Assembly: GCA_020636315.1 (NCBI GenBank)
Contig: JACJYA010000012.1
Span: 186,001 to 250,000, forward strand
Length of the DNA: 64,000 nucleotides
Reading direction: 5' to 3'
DNA from: Lewinellaceae bacterium
Lineage (GTDB): Bacteria > Bacteroidota > Bacteroidia > Chitinophagales > Saprospiraceae
Shown here: piece after piece, positions 34,101 to 43,003 of the stretch
How positions within the stretch are numbered: the first letter of the stretch is position 1
Layout: each line of letters opens with the position of its first letter
The notes under the pieces: model-generated
The model's database searches: none
Seen by the model: only the letters and a program-made list of their open reading frames with translations
What the model was told of the DNA's origin: nothing
Program-made: the position numbers and the translations under genes

Positions 34101-35347
34101 CTGTCCGATAAGACCGCCACTATGTCCTGGCTGTAGGGGGCATCCTCGTTAGGGACTTTATAAACCGGTATCTGATATTGATTGGGGATGACAAAGTCAA
34201 TATAGGATGCGTTGTAAGAGGAGCCGATCCAGACGACTCCATCCCGGCTTTTCAGAAAAGACCAGATGTTGTTGGTGCTGAGGCTCAGAGCGTTGCCGGG
34301 GTTGTGTTCCATGTGGAGGGCCTGGCGGCCGTCGGCACTATAGAAATGAAGGCCGACGCCAAAACTTCCGATCCAGAAGTTGCCTTTTGGGCCTTCTTCC
34401 ATAAAGGTTATTAAAGAGAAATATTTTTGCCCCGTGTTTTCTGAAATACTGTGGCTGTGGTTTTGTCCGCCCAGGCCATCAGGGAGGGCAGGGGCGAAAA
34501 ACCTTTCCTTGTCAGGGTCGAAGCAGGAAGGGATGTCTGATGGGGCGCCAATCCAGATGATGCCGCCTGCGTCTTCGTAGAGGCTGCGTATTTTGTTGGC
34601 GTACTGGGAGGCAGCCATTGTATAGGGTTGGAAGTATTGGGTGAAGGATTGGGTTTCCGGATGATAACGGTTTAGCCCTCCCTGGCTGGAAGGGGAAAAC
34701 GGAGAACCTGTCCCGATCCAGAGGTTGCCGTCGCGGGAGAGGAGTACAGACTGTATAACGTCGTGACTGATACTGCCCGGATCTTCCGGATCGTGAAAGA
34801 AATGAATAAAGGTGCCATTTTCTTTTTCCAGCCGGTTTAAGCCAAAGTGAGTCCCGATCCAGAGGTAGCCCGCCGTATCCTCTCCAATGCAGTAAACTTT
34901 GTCATCGCTCAAGCTATGGTTTTTTTGAGGGTTACAGCGGAAAGTTGTGAAGGTTTCTGTTGAGGCATCGTAACGGTTCAGGCCGCCTCCGAGCGTTCCG
35001 GCCCAAAGGATTCCCTCTCTGTCTATAAACAAACATTCGATGTAGTTTAGGGAGAGAGATGAGCTGTCAGCAGGGTCATGGAGAAATGTTTTGAACCCAT
35101 AGCCATCGTACCGGTGCAGGCCGTTGTGGCTGCCAAACCAGATGAACCCGAAGGAATCCTGCACCATGCCGTTGACGCAGTTGCCTTCCTCGCCTCCGGG
35201 CAGCCGTAGGTGGTTGAACTGGAGCGGGGCCCTCTCCAACTGAGGCAGGCTGCTTTGGGGCCATGCTGTAAGGGAAGTCCAGCAAAGCAACAACCAGATG
35301 AAGGCTCCGACGAGCCGATTTCTTTTTTTGATAATTTGGGGTATCAT
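31157..35347 (-). CDS. Hybrid two-component sensor/regulator (Reg_prop, Y_Y_Y, kinase, receiver, AraC)
   Basis: A 1396-residue protein that joins sensing and transcription control in a single chain. Order: signal/anchor (about 12-30), periplasmic Reg_prop beta-propellers (about 40-720, recurring phrases such as GFIWFGSHNGLHRYD and GILWAGTLGGGLNRYD), Y_Y_Y domain (about 750-820), a membrane span near 828-850, HisKA with phospho-His in SISHEFRTPLS near 875, HATPase with DTGVGIPADKL, receiver with phospho-Asp in IISDVMMPKMDG near 1182, and an AraC-type DNA-binding domain (about 1305-1390, SITSIAFDTGFNDPDYFSRV). Such hybrids usually control polysaccharide use, but no SusC/SusD pair lies nearby. 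The target is unknown. Confidence 0.95.
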   Translation of the reverse strand: MIPQIIKKRNRLVGAFIWLLLCWTSLTAWPQSSLPQLERAPLQFNHLRLPGGEEGNCVNGMVQDSFGFIWFGSHNGLHRYDGYGFKTFLHDPADSSSLSLNYIECLFIDREGILWAGTLGGGLNRYDASTETFTTFRCNPQKNHSLSDDKVYCIGEDTAGYLWIGTHFGLNRLEKENGTFIHFFHDPEDPGSISHDVIQSVLLSRDGNLWIGTGSPFSPSSQGGLNRYHPETQSFTQYFQPYTMAASQYANKIRSLYEDAGGIIWIGAPSDIPSCFDPDKERFFAPALPDGLGGQNHSHSISENTGQKYFSLITFMEEGPKGNFWIGSFGVGLHFYSADGRQALHMEHNPGNALSLSTNNIWSFLKSRDGVVWIGSSYNASYIDFVIPNQYQIPVYKVPNEDAPYSQDIVAVLSDSRRHLWIATGHSLWEYDEEGRLLSTYGRETWGAGPSAIEELFEDSRGRLWVAKGGCTVIEPETETITHFTQNPDDPFSLINNGVFGFAEDGSGDIWISTQAGLCRFDESTGRFYHFRHSPVLENSLPDNWIFAMAPARGGGIWVGTYSGLSLLDPQTGQFKNKILGPVRDIIPAEDGRIWISIMDGKLLRFDPESWQAEGIYGQDEGLASTSIGRILKDKNGHLWVTSGEGLFRFDTITKKFRHFFPHSIFNQIGHACVMLEDGLLLFGSHPGLFAFYPESMSTQTSGAKVVITEFRLNGELQKAGIKGSPLKTPVCLSKEIELGYHQNDFSLSFSAMEFASPEKARYQYQLKGYDSGWRTGSLPNMASYTNMAPGEYQFQVKASDAPGNWSNEITSLDIIIVPPWWRTWWAYILYVLTLSGLGLFLVNNYIQRQLKEAEARRLRELDEAKSRLYTSISHEFRTPLSIISGMAQQIREEPGKWFREGLDMIQNNSRKILHLVNQILDLQKLEGGHIALHYEQGDVLPYLRYLAHSFDSFADMRKVRLHFLAPEEPLIMDYDPEKLMNILSNLLSNAIKFTPEDGDVYVQVEKVKPPTKMDTSIKEALLLKVKDTGVGIPADKLEAIATGFEIGSVKKPEGAGIGLSIVRELVKLINGKVQIRSRKEEGTEFSLWLPITREASLAEESTPEEIALRAGAFVPPAETTPLTFGEQAPTETNAPLALLADDQQDVLSYLSIALSPHYQLITAKDGKEALEKALETVPDIIISDVMMPKMDGIELCAALRADERTSHIPIILLTAKADVASRIEGLEKGADAYIPKPFNKEELLVRMRKLLELRNALKKNYLAAAGIEDGKDAPEPQELLASEDAFVQKVRQSVIDHLDDFDFNVQALCYELHLSPSQLQRKLSALTGLSPVKFIRHLRLNQAKMLLHNPELSITSIAFDTGFNDPDYFSRVFRQEFGKTPTEYREARSRDPDLP

Positions 35348-35469
35348 TTCACGGCTATTTCCTCAACATTGTCAATATATTGTTGCCTGCAGAGAGTTGT
35401 TCTGACCCTTATCATTGCCGGACAATGATTTTCGTCAGGCGGCCTTTCTGAAAGGGCATAGGGGAGGAT

Positions 35470-35510
35470 GTAAAAAAGAAAGGAACTCCGGATCGTTCCA
35501 GAATTCCTTC
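35470..35510 (-). terminator. Intrinsic terminator
   Basis: On the minus strand a stem (GAATTCCTT/AAGGAACTC at 35501-35509 and 35480-35488, one mismatch) is followed directly by TTTCTTTTTT. It lies 48 bases downstream of the stop of the 35558-36271 gene, so it should end that transcript before the sensor gene. Confidence 0.7.
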
Positions 35511-35557
35511 CTTCACACAGTAGGGCTCTCACTTTGGTTCCTGAGGAAATACAGGGG

Positions 35558-36271
35558 CTAATCCTGCAGGGCTACTACCTGTACTTCAGGCGGTTCTTCA
35601 GCTACGTTGCCGCGGGAGAACTTTTGCTTCAAACGGATAGCGCCTTCCTCGTATCCGATGTTCTGCCAGACGGCGGTTTCACCGGCACGGACGAAGATGT
35701 AGTAGTCTCCTTCTTCCAAACCTTTAAGGTTAAAGCGTTTGGCATAAGCGTATTCTCCTCTGAGTTCTTCACTGTAAAATTTGGCGCCGTTCAGTCTGAC
35801 CAGGTAAAAGGAGAACGGCCGCAGTTTCAGGTTGGCGACCCGGACTTCCAGTTCAGGGGCCTTTTTTACCGGATCGAAGCGGGCGATGAGCTTGCCGGTT
35901 TCATCGCTGCCCGGAGCCTCGGCGCCCAGCAGATGGATGCCTTCTCCATCGTAGTTAAAGGCCCGAAGGACCTGCCCGCTATTGTTATCGATGCGAACCA
36001 GGTAGTCGCCATGCGGCATACCTTCCATCAGGAAGTTGGCGCCGTAATTGTTCTCATTCCAAATGAATTCGCGGTAAGCGGTGAACCCTTTGGCATTGGT
36101 GATATGCACCTGGGTCCGCTCTCCATCAAGGCCGGATAACTGGATCAGCACGGCTTCGGGGTTTTCACTTCCGGTAATGCTTGTGGTAAAGCCGGCCGTG
36201 TTCTGCGCGGATATGGCGTAAGCCATCAGGGCGAAAAAAACACTCAGGAAAATGACTCTCAGGTTTTTCAT
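35558..36271 (-). CDS. Secreted protein with two tandem beta domains
   Basis: A 237-residue hypothetical protein with a signal peptide ending at AISAQ. The mature part contains two similar beta-rich halves: about 40-110 (QLSGLDGERTQVHITNAKGF ending in GMPHGDYLVRIDN) and about 140-215 (EVRVANLKLRPFSFYLVRLN ending in GLEEGDYYIFVRAG). Each closes with the strand G-D-Y-x-V/I, as in small DUF3244/T9SS-tail-like domains. The 23489-23863 gene carries one such unit. The role is unknown. It is a single-gene unit on the minus strand, with a good terminator behind it. Confidence 0.68.
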   Translation of the reverse strand: MKNLRVIFLSVFFALMAYAISAQNTAGFTTSITGSENPEAVLIQLSGLDGERTQVHITNAKGFTAYREFIWNENNYGANFLMEGMPHGDYLVRIDNNSGQVLRAFNYDGEGIHLLGAEAPGSDETGKLIARFDPVKKAPELEVRVANLKLRPFSFYLVRLNGAKFYSEELRGEYAYAKRFNLKGLEEGDYYIFVRAGETAVWQNIGYEEGAIRLKQKFSRGNVAEEPPEVQVVALQD

Positions 36272-36649
36272 GGCATTGTGTTTTTGTTTTCAATCTGCCG
36301 GCTCTTCCTGAGCTCAGCTGTCGAAACAAAAATGCCGGAACTCTTATTCTTTTACCCCGAAATATTCACCCATCCCCCGGACAGGTTCGTCAAACGGCAG
36401 GATTATTTGAGCAAAACCGGAATAGTAATGTATTTACGGGATAATAACAGATTTGGAGTTGCTTTTTTTCCGGGCCAGCTCCCTCAACTGTCGGCTCGTC
36501 ATCGTCCGCCCGTCATGCGACCAGCCTGGGGGCATGAGCACATAGCGAAGGGCCGTTTTTAAATCGGGCGCCCGGCGCATATCGCGCCAAAGGGCCCGCC
36601 ATTCGTGAAAAATAATGTTTACCGGCCCTATGCCTTTTGCCGGGGATTG
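36272..36649. other. Intergenic region without recognised features
   Basis: This 378-base space between two minus-strand genes holds a 94-codon plus-strand frame that lacks family features and a clear start signal, and G/C-rich short palindromic runs near 36565-36600. I see no RNA gene, repeat or good promoter box. Confidence 0.5.
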
Positions 36650-37636
36650 TTAAAAGGGCGGATGCGCCGGCTTGTTGTCCAGGATCTCTTCGATCTGTTC
36701 ATTCACTTCATCGGTGATCTTGGCCACGTCGTCCAGCGCTTTGAAATTTTCGTGGAGGTGGCTCACTTTGGATCCGCCCAGGATTACGGTGCTTACATTG
36801 GGGTTGTTCAGGCACCAGGCGATGGCGAGCCGGGGCACGGTGGTATCCAGTTCTTCAGCCAGTTTTTTCAGTTCGCGCACCTTATTCAGGCGTTCTTCGC
36901 TCAGGCTGCGTTCTTTCAGCCATTCCAGCCCTTCCATGCCCAGGCGGGTGCCTTCCGGAAATTTGTCCAGGTATTTTGTAGTCAGGACGCCGGAGGCCAG
37001 GGGTGACCATATCGTGGTGCCCAGGCCAACTGTTTTGTATATCTGGCTGAATTCTACTTCCACCTTTTCCCGGTGGAACATGTTGTATTGCGGCTGTTCC
37101 ATGGCCGGCGGGATGAGGTTGAGTTGGCGGGCTGCCATGTGGGCTTCCATGATCTCCTGGGCCGACCATTCCGATGTGCCCCAGTAAAGGATCTTTCCCT
37201 GTTGGATGAGGTGGTTCATAGCCCACACGGTCTCTTCAATAGGCGTATTCTTATCGGGGCGGTGGCAGAAGAAGAGGTCCAGATAATCAACCTGCAGCCG
37301 TTTCAGCGCTGCGTGGCAGGCCTCGAAGATGTGCTTGCGGTTCAGGCCCGTTTGGTTGGGCTTATTGCCGCCGTCACCAAAGAACACTTTGCTGGATACG
37401 ACATAGGAGCTGCGTTCCCAGTTTTGCTTGCTGAGTATGTTGCCCATGACGATCTCCGATTGGCCCCGGGCATAGATCTCGGCATTGTCAAAAAAGTTGA
37501 CGCCGTTTTCATAAGCGGTAACCATGAGTTGCTCGGCGACATCGTCGCTGATCTGTTTTCCGAAGGTCAGCCAGGAGCCCAGCGAAAGGGCGCTGACCTG
37601 CAGTCCTGATTTTCCAAGCCTTCTGTATTCCATCAA
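36650..37636 (-). CDS. Aldo/keto reductase, KCNAB-like subfamily
   Basis: A 328-residue NADPH-dependent oxidoreductase of the (beta/alpha)8 type. The catalytic tetrad is visible in order: Asp in NFFDNAEIYARG (about 49-60), Tyr in the same segment, Lys in YVVSSKVFFG (about 79-88), and His in LFFCHRPDKN (about 121-130). The N-terminal GKSGLQVSALSLGSW and the NADP-binding GGSKVSHLHENFKAL near the end match the voltage-gated potassium channel beta-subunit group. It would reduce aldehydes or ketones in the cytoplasm; the natural substrate is unknown. Confidence 0.94.
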   Translation of the reverse strand: MMEYRRLGKSGLQVSALSLGSWLTFGKQISDDVAEQLMVTAYENGVNFFDNAEIYARGQSEIVMGNILSKQNWERSSYVVSSKVFFGDGGNKPNQTGLNRKHIFEACHAALKRLQVDYLDLFFCHRPDKNTPIEETVWAMNHLIQQGKILYWGTSEWSAQEIMEAHMAARQLNLIPPAMEQPQYNMFHREKVEVEFSQIYKTVGLGTTIWSPLASGVLTTKYLDKFPEGTRLGMEGLEWLKERSLSEERLNKVRELKKLAEELDTTVPRLAIAWCLNNPNVSTVILGGSKVSHLHENFKALDDVAKITDEVNEQIEEILDNKPAHPPF

Positions 37637-37747
37637 GTTGGTTTTTGAATATTAAAAAATACTTACCTTGAATAAAGGAAATAGCGGGCGTTTTGTTTGG
37701 CCAGGGAGGGGGAGAGTACGTGCCAGAGCCGTAAAAAATGCTTGTTT

Positions 37748-38440
37748 TCACCGAAATTTCACGCCCAGGCACAACCCCACGGAATAGAGGTTTCGGTTGA
37801 TATCCGTGTCGATGAGCAACCCCTGGAGCCAGAACTGAAAGGTAGGTTGGAGGAATACGGAGAAAGTGTCGCTGAATTGATGGTCCCAGCCCATCCCGGT
37901 GAGGAAACTGTAGCTGATGTTGTGAAAATTTTCGGTGTCGGCTTTTTCGGCATTAACTGACCTGTTATTTCCGGAATAGAAGATCGTTTTGGTGTTATTG
38001 GCCAGGTTATAGGCCAGGGCAAGGCCGACCATGAAGTAGAAGTCGTTGCGTTCGTTCAGTTCCTGGTAGAACTGCAGTTCGGCCGGCGCTTCAATGAAGA
38101 AATTCTGATAGACGATGCGTTTTTCGGTGGCGCCGGGAGGAGGCGTATCATCAGCGGAAAGAGGAGTCCGGACGGTTCGGTAGCCGGTATCCAGAAACCG
38201 CAGTCCGGTTTGGAAGCCCGCCCGTTCGCCTCTCCATTGAGCAAAAAGGCCGGCCCCATAAGAGAAGCGCCCTGTTTCAAGCGCCTCCAGTTCTTTGGCT
38301 TGTTGATTAGAAATGTTTGTCTGGGCGATCAGCCGGCGGTGGGAAAAATTGGGATAGGCCTCCACCCCCCAGGCGAACTCCGCCTGGGCGCCCGCCCAGG
38401 TGCTTATGAATAGGAAAATAGCTACCAGAGTGAACTTCAT
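37748..38440 (-). CDS. Outer-membrane beta-barrel protein (PorT-like family)
   Basis: A 230-residue protein with a signal peptide ending at AGAQA. The mature region has alternating aromatic/hydrophobic strands such as FSYGAGLFAQWRGERAGFQT, FYFMVGLALAYNLAN and the C-terminal strand LYSVGLCLGVKFR, ending in the aromatic-Arg pattern of outer-membrane barrels. It fits the small Bacteroidota PorT-like barrels of about eight strands. No partner is clear. The gene precedes the aldo/keto reductase gene on the same strand by 111 bases. Confidence 0.78.
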   Translation of the reverse strand: MKFTLVAIFLFISTWAGAQAEFAWGVEAYPNFSHRRLIAQTNISNQQAKELEALETGRFSYGAGLFAQWRGERAGFQTGLRFLDTGYRTVRTPLSADDTPPPGATEKRIVYQNFFIEAPAELQFYQELNERNDFYFMVGLALAYNLANNTKTIFYSGNNRSVNAEKADTENFHNISYSFLTGMGWDHQFSDTFSVFLQPTFQFWLQGLLIDTDINRNLYSVGLCLGVKFR

Positions 38441-38515
38441 CCTTATTTTTTCTATGCAAAATGCAAACCGGACACGTTCTATTGTATCGTAAGCAGTGAT
38501 TTTTGAAGCCGGCGG

Positions 38516-40516
38516 CTATTTTTTACGTTCATTCGACAGCAGCCCCCTGACCCTGAATTCCACCAGGATAGTCCGGATCACCATTTTTGTGAGGTAGGCG
38601 GCGAGCTTGTCGGATATGACTTTGTTCCACAGCCTTTTGCCGACATTGGTAATGGCTTTGGTGACAAAGGCCTGAAAAGCTGACTGTTTGAAATGCTTTT
38701 CCATCATGGCATCGACTTCATCGGCTGCCTTTTTGCGCTTTTCCGCCATGGAGTCCCCCGTAGTGCCGGGTTCTGTTTTCTCAGCTGTTTCATCTTTTGG
38801 CAGGATATTCAGGAACACTGTTTTAAGGCGGTGGTGGATCTTCTCTTTCAGGGCAAAGATCTCTTCGGGGCTGACGGGCTGCTTTTCCGGGGTGGAGAGG
38901 GTATAGGCTTCATATTGGGCAGCTTCCTGGTTGGAATGCCCTTCGGGGTAGTAGGTCATGTCCGGGATGATGGGGTAACCGGTGGCTTCCAGGCTGAAGA
39001 AGCGGTTGTGGCGCTCGTCTCCTTCTTTCCAGTCGGCAAAGACGGACATCTGGCGGGCGCGGCCCATGGGAATGCAGAAGTAATTCCGCAGAAAGCTCTG
39101 GCAGTTTTTTCTGCCCAGTTGGAAATCGTGTTCCCGGAATTCGCGGCTGAAAAAGCCGCCGAAACCATCCAGGGAGCCACAGGAGATGGGGAAGGGGTCT
39201 TTTTCCATTTCCCCTTTTTCGTTTTTGAACCGCCGGGAAGGAAAGATCATCCGGAGGGTGGGGTCCTGGGCGAGGCCTTCGACCAGGTCGCTTTCCTTGA
39301 TCATGGCCTGGCCCCGGATGGCGCCGATGATCTTGGGGGCAAGAGTAAGCAGGGTAGGCGTTTTTTCTATATCTTTTTCATCCTGTTTCTCGAAATTGGG
39401 GAAGGGGTCGATCATCAGTACGGCGTAATTTTTTTCCCCCTGGCCTTCGTATTTGATCTCCAGGGCCTTGATGACCTCCCCAAAGGGTTCATTATTGACA
39501 GTGCCGCCATCGACAGCATAGAAATTGAAAGGTTTGTTCTGCAGGTTAATGTGGAGCAGTTTTGCCGACAGTTTCTCGTCAAATCCTCCTTTGGCGGTCT
39601 TCCGGGCGAACATGCGCTTGACCATACCTTCCAGATAAGATTTTGGAATGTTCTTAATGTGCCGGGGGGCCAGGCCAAGAGGGAAAGCGCCGGTGGCGAT
39701 GGCGGCGTCGAGCAGGTCGCGGCGGTGTTGTTTTTCGCTGGGGTTAAAGGGCAGCGGCCCTTCGGGGTCTATCGGGCCTTCTCCGCGATAGACTTTAAAA
39801 TGGGCTACTCCCTTATGGAGGCTCATCATGTGTGCCGGTTTGGGCGGTTCTTCTGTTGATTTTTTCTGTTCTTCATAGAAGTTGACCGCCAGCGGAATGC
39901 CTCGAAGGCTGGTAATGGTGAGAATGACTTCCAGGTCGCCGGAAATGTAGTCCGGAAGTTTTTCCTGGACCCGCTTGAGGTCCATAGCCCGGACGGCTAT
40001 ATTATCAATAGGCCGTGAATTCAGGAAGGAGGTTACTCCATTCCCTTCCGCAATATCTTCCGTGCCCAGCATCTGATGCAGTGTGGGTATTCCATTTTCG
40101 AGGTCGTCATTCAGGTTTACCCAGGAGTCATAGAGTTTGTTGCCTTCCTTTTCCGGGTTTTCGACCTCATTGATGGGGCGGATGCCCTCGAAAAGAGAAA
40201 GAGCGGTAATGGCGGCGGTCATGCCTCCGGCCGATGAGCCGCCGATGACATCAATAATAACATCGTGCATGGGGACCGAATGGTCGTATTGTTTTTTTAA
40301 CTCCTCTATTTTTTTGGGGTCAGTCTCCAGTTTTATTTTTTCCTCAATGCTCTTGTTCTTCTCTTTTTCTTTTTCCCACCTGGAGAGGGATTCCAGAAGG
40401 TAATCAATGACTCCGGCGGTGTAGGCGCCGGCGGAAACGGCTCCTGCCATCGCGATGCCGATACGGAATACTTTTGGTTGTGCTTTTTCCTGGGCTGTTT
40501 TTTGTTTATCCGCCAT
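38516..40516 (-). CDS. Patatin-like phospholipase domain protein
   Basis: A 666-residue protein without a signal peptide. The patatin core has the oxyanion Gly-rich strand RIGIAMAGAVSAGAYTAGVI (about 21-40), the nucleophile elbow GGSSAGG (about 93-99), and the catalytic Asp in AVDGGTVNNEPFGE (about 333-346). Between the elbow and the Asp there is a long insertion, and a C-terminal region of about 250 residues follows, with helices near the end. Patatin enzymes are lipid acyl hydrolases. The first motif reads AMAGAVSAG rather than the common GGGGxRG, a variation shared with some large bacterial patatins. Probable cytoplasmic or membrane-bound lipid hydrolase. Confidence 0.88.
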   Translation of the reverse strand: MADKQKTAQEKAQPKVFRIGIAMAGAVSAGAYTAGVIDYLLESLSRWEKEKEKNKSIEEKIKLETDPKKIEELKKQYDHSVPMHDVIIDVIGGSSAGGMTAAITALSLFEGIRPINEVENPEKEGNKLYDSWVNLNDDLENGIPTLHQMLGTEDIAEGNGVTSFLNSRPIDNIAVRAMDLKRVQEKLPDYISGDLEVILTITSLRGIPLAVNFYEEQKKSTEEPPKPAHMMSLHKGVAHFKVYRGEGPIDPEGPLPFNPSEKQHRRDLLDAAIATGAFPLGLAPRHIKNIPKSYLEGMVKRMFARKTAKGGFDEKLSAKLLHINLQNKPFNFYAVDGGTVNNEPFGEVIKALEIKYEGQGEKNYAVLMIDPFPNFEKQDEKDIEKTPTLLTLAPKIIGAIRGQAMIKESDLVEGLAQDPTLRMIFPSRRFKNEKGEMEKDPFPISCGSLDGFGGFFSREFREHDFQLGRKNCQSFLRNYFCIPMGRARQMSVFADWKEGDERHNRFFSLEATGYPIIPDMTYYPEGHSNQEAAQYEAYTLSTPEKQPVSPEEIFALKEKIHHRLKTVFLNILPKDETAEKTEPGTTGDSMAEKRKKAADEVDAMMEKHFKQSAFQAFVTKAITNVGKRLWNKVISDKLAAYLTKMVIRTILVEFRVRGLLSNERKK

Positions 40517-40771
40517 GGGTTTTGGATTACAGGTACTGGAATGAAAATCTATATGTGGTAAATCTACTGATTTTTTTGCGATTGATAAAGGCGGAAAATT
40601 TTTGTTCTTCCCGGCCGGTGACCTCTTTGCCGCGTAGCGGTCTTACCATCATTATTCGTTTTTGCAAGAATGCAAACATACTCTCAGCCGGAGGCTTTCG
40701 ATTTAGGGCAGGAATTTGCAAAGGCGGAGATTAGCTGCTTGCCGGAGCAAAGACTATCTGGAATAATTAAT

Positions 40772-40909
40772 ATGCAGATTATGACAACTCAACCACAAAA
40801 AATGGACCGCATTGCCTTCTGGTTCCTTATGGGGATACTAATACTTGGGCTGCTGATCCTCGCCGGGATGGCAATCACTCCGGTAGTTATGTTCTTCACC
40901 GGGCATTAG
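40772..40909 (+). CDS. Small single-span membrane protein
   Basis: A possible 45-residue protein starting at the ATG at 40772 or three codons later at 40781 (MTTQPQKMDRIAFWF). One hydrophobic span (IAFWFLMGILILGLLILAGM) fills most of it. The frame is open upstream to 40670, but that part is not protein-like. I do not recognise it. The composition is convincing for a small membrane protein and a hairpin at 40999-41027 lies 90 bases downstream, but nothing else supports it. Confidence 0.42.
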   Translation: MQIMTTQPQKMDRIAFWFLMGILILGLLILAGMAITPVVMFFTGH

Positions 40910-40998
40910 ATTGAAAGAAGGTTATCGGTTAGTTGCCCGGGCCGGCCGGGAAGGTAACCCATAACCGCTAAGAGATTGCAAGCTACTTGATTTATTGA

Positions 40999-41027
40999 GG
41001 GCCGCCGGCTTCTGAGAGTCGGCGGCC
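40999..41027. terminator. Stem-loop between convergent genes
   Basis: GGCCGCCGGCT (41000-41010) pairs with AGTCGGCGGCC (41017-41027) with one G-T pair and a six-base loop. It is five bases beyond the MscS stop codon. The run ACTTTTA follows on the plus strand, so it may act in both directions. Confidence 0.6.
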
Positions 41028-41031
41028 ACTT

Positions 41032-41892
41032 TTATGAGGGCCGCAGGTTGCTTTTGACGTAGTTGACGATCCGGCGGACCGTTTTTCTCCGAATATCCTT
41101 TTCCAGTTCCCGGTTGATCTCCTTGAAGGTGTACTGGAATTTCAGAGAGAGGCTGTCTTTGGTAATATTTCCGATCTTGAGGTTATAACTTCCGGCTTCT
41201 ATGTTTCCTTCATAGTCAGAAATGGCGTGAATGAGGTCCGTTTCCAGTTCTTCGATCGTTTTGATGTTCTGGATCATCACTTCAAACTCGATGCTCACCT
41301 TTTTGATCTCTCTTTTCGTGTAATTGATGATCTCGCTGGAGAAGAATTTCGCATTGGGAATGAAGATGACGTCATCATCTTCGTTGAGCAGTGCGATCTT
41401 GGTGAAGTTGATATCGATAATCTTACCCTTTTGGTCTCCGATCCGGATATAATCACCGATGGCCACTTCCCCTGAGAAGCTGATGATGATCCCGCTGATG
41501 ATCTCCGAGATGTAATCTTTGGATATGATAGCAATGGCGGCAGCCACAATGCTCAGCGTAGTGAACAACGTTTTGAAATCGATGCCCCAGTATCCCAGGA
41601 TGGTCATTATGCCGGCGCCAACCAGGAGGATGTAATAGATGTTGTTCAGGCCAATGATCACGTTGTCGGCTTTGCCGGCAGGGATTTTTTCGCGATGCCG
41701 GTAGAACCAGGCCATAGAAGACACCAAAACGCTGGCGGTGAGGGCAAAAATGAGAAAGCTGATCGTGATGTCTGCCTGGAGCTGATAGGCCCCAAAAAAG
41801 GTGAAAAGGCCGTAATGCCTTGCCAGTAGCAACAGGGCGAGAGCAAGCAGCCTGAGCAGGAAAGAGATGATCTTCAGTTTTTCGGCCCGCAT
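41032..41892 (-). CDS. MscS-family mechanosensitive channel
   Basis: A 286-residue membrane protein with three or four spans in its first 125 residues and the MscS core next. The pore-lining and beta-domain sequence reads SEIISGIIISFSGEVAIGDY (about 129-148), followed by IRIGDQKGKIIDINFTKIAL and IFIPNAKFFSSEIINYTKR, the standard MscS beta domain. The C-terminus (about 190-286) is the alpha/beta vestibule. It opens under membrane tension and releases solutes in hypo-osmotic shock. It is 40 bases downstream of the ATP-grasp gene on the same strand and may share its transcript. Confidence 0.93.
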   Translation of the reverse strand: MRAEKLKIISFLLRLLALALLLLARHYGLFTFFGAYQLQADITISFLIFALTASVLVSSMAWFYRHREKIPAGKADNVIIGLNNIYYILLVGAGIMTILGYWGIDFKTLFTTLSIVAAAIAIISKDYISEIISGIIISFSGEVAIGDYIRIGDQKGKIIDINFTKIALLNEDDDVIFIPNAKFFSSEIINYTKREIKKVSIEFEVMIQNIKTIEELETDLIHAISDYEGNIEAGSYNLKIGNITKDSLSLKFQYTFKEINRELEKDIRRKTVRRIVNYVKSNLRPS

Positions 41893-41932
41893 AGTAAAAG
41901 CAACTTATGCCGGTAAAAATAGCCTAATCCGG

Positions 41933-43003
41933 CTAGGAAACCAAGGCGGGGCAGTGAAGGTTTTCTTTGGTGAGCATATACTGTACAAGCAGGTCAGTGG
42001 CCTTTCTTACCAGGGGTTCACCGGTGAGGTCCTCGAGGGGTTTGATGCCGCCGATGCTTAAGGTGTTGACTTCTGAAAGGGTCCTCTGGCCGTCGTCTTC
42101 CACGAGGGTATCCATGCCGAACATCACAATGCCTTTGGGCAACAGTGCTTCTGCCAGCTGCCGGGCCATTTGCAATTCGCGGGCATCAGCCCTGGCGGTA
42201 ACGGCCCGCCCGCCCTGGGCGGCATTGCACAACCACGAACCTTTGGGCGGAAGGCGGAGGACTGAACCGACCACTTCTCCGTTAACGACAATGATGCGTT
42301 TATCTCCCTGGTGCACATTTTGGAGGTATTTCATACCCAGGTACCCGCCCTGGCGAAATTGTTCTTCCATCACGGGGAAGTAATCCTGGAAAGCGATCTT
42401 TTTATTATTTTCATAAACAGATCCATTTTCAACCTTTACTACTCCCCGGCCACCGTAATTCTCAAGAGGTTTCAGTACGATGGGGAACCGCTCCTGGAAG
42501 CTCCATACCGATTCTGCATCCTGGCAGAGCTGCATAGGCGGGCAGATATCCGCAAAATGGGTGAGAAAGGCCTTGTTACTGGTTTCCTCAATGCCCGAAG
42601 GTTGATTGATGATTCGTTCTTTCCCGGCTTCGCGAGCCAGGAAAGCAAAGAAGCCATCCGGAATAGGCCTGGGTAAGCGCAACCAGACCCAGTCATAATC
42701 ACTGAGGCTTGCCGGCACGGTTTCCTGAAGGAAACGGTAGGCGGCGTTCTGATGGCTCATTTCTCCGTCGAGGGCCCAGGCCCGCAGCGAGGTGTTCTCA
42801 AACCGATAGAAGAACGGGGCGTTGGCGGGGTTGCCCCGGCTGGCGATGTGGATGGCCCCAATATTTGGATTGCGCCGCATTTCGCTGCACAGGGCATACA
42901 GGGAATTGGCGCTGTTATGGGCGCGATGGTCTGTCAATACCAGTACGCTGATCGATTTTTTCATACGCTTCGTAGTGCTTTGAAATTCTGCGTAAGGCAG
43001 CAT
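41933..43003 (-). CDS. ATP-grasp enzyme, glutathione-synthetase-like
   Basis: A 356-residue (or 343-residue) ligase. The ATP-grasp region shows FPIVLKPLENYGGRGVVKV (about 173-191; Lys and the glycine-rich lid), DKRIIVVNGEVVGSVLRLPP (about 234-253), and TLSEVNTLSIGGIKPLED (about 310-327; metal-binding Glu/Asn). This is the glutathione synthetase prokaryotic type, joining an amine and a carboxylate using ATP. Its ATG at 43003 overlaps the sigma-factor stop by one base (TAATG), which suggests translational coupling. A later ATG at 42964 (MKKSISVLVLTDHRAH) begins at the conserved first strand and is the alternative. No glutamate-cysteine ligase is nearby, so the product is unknown. Confidence 0.82.
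   Translation of the reverse strand: MLPYAEFQSTTKRMKKSISVLVLTDHRAHNSANSLYALCSEMRRNPNIGAIHIASRGNPANAPFFYRFENTSLRAWALDGEMSHQNAAYRFLQETVPASLSDYDWVWLRLPRPIPDGFFAFLAREAGKERIINQPSGIEETSNKAFLTHFADICPPMQLCQDAESVWSFQERFPIVLKPLENYGGRGVVKVENGSVYENNKKIAFQDYFPVMEEQFRQGGYLGMKYLQNVHQGDKRIIVVNGEVVGSVLRLPPKGSWLCNAAQGGRAVTARADARELQMARQLAEALLPKGIVMFGMDTLVEDDGQRTLSEVNTLSIGGIKPLEDLTGEPLVRKATDLLVQYMLTKENLHCPALVS

Noticed and set aside
31157..35347. Polysaccharide utilisation locus around the hybrid sensor
   Set aside because: No SusC/SusD pair or glycoside hydrolase adjoins it; the GH105/DUF4861 pair is 8 kb away with unrelated genes between.
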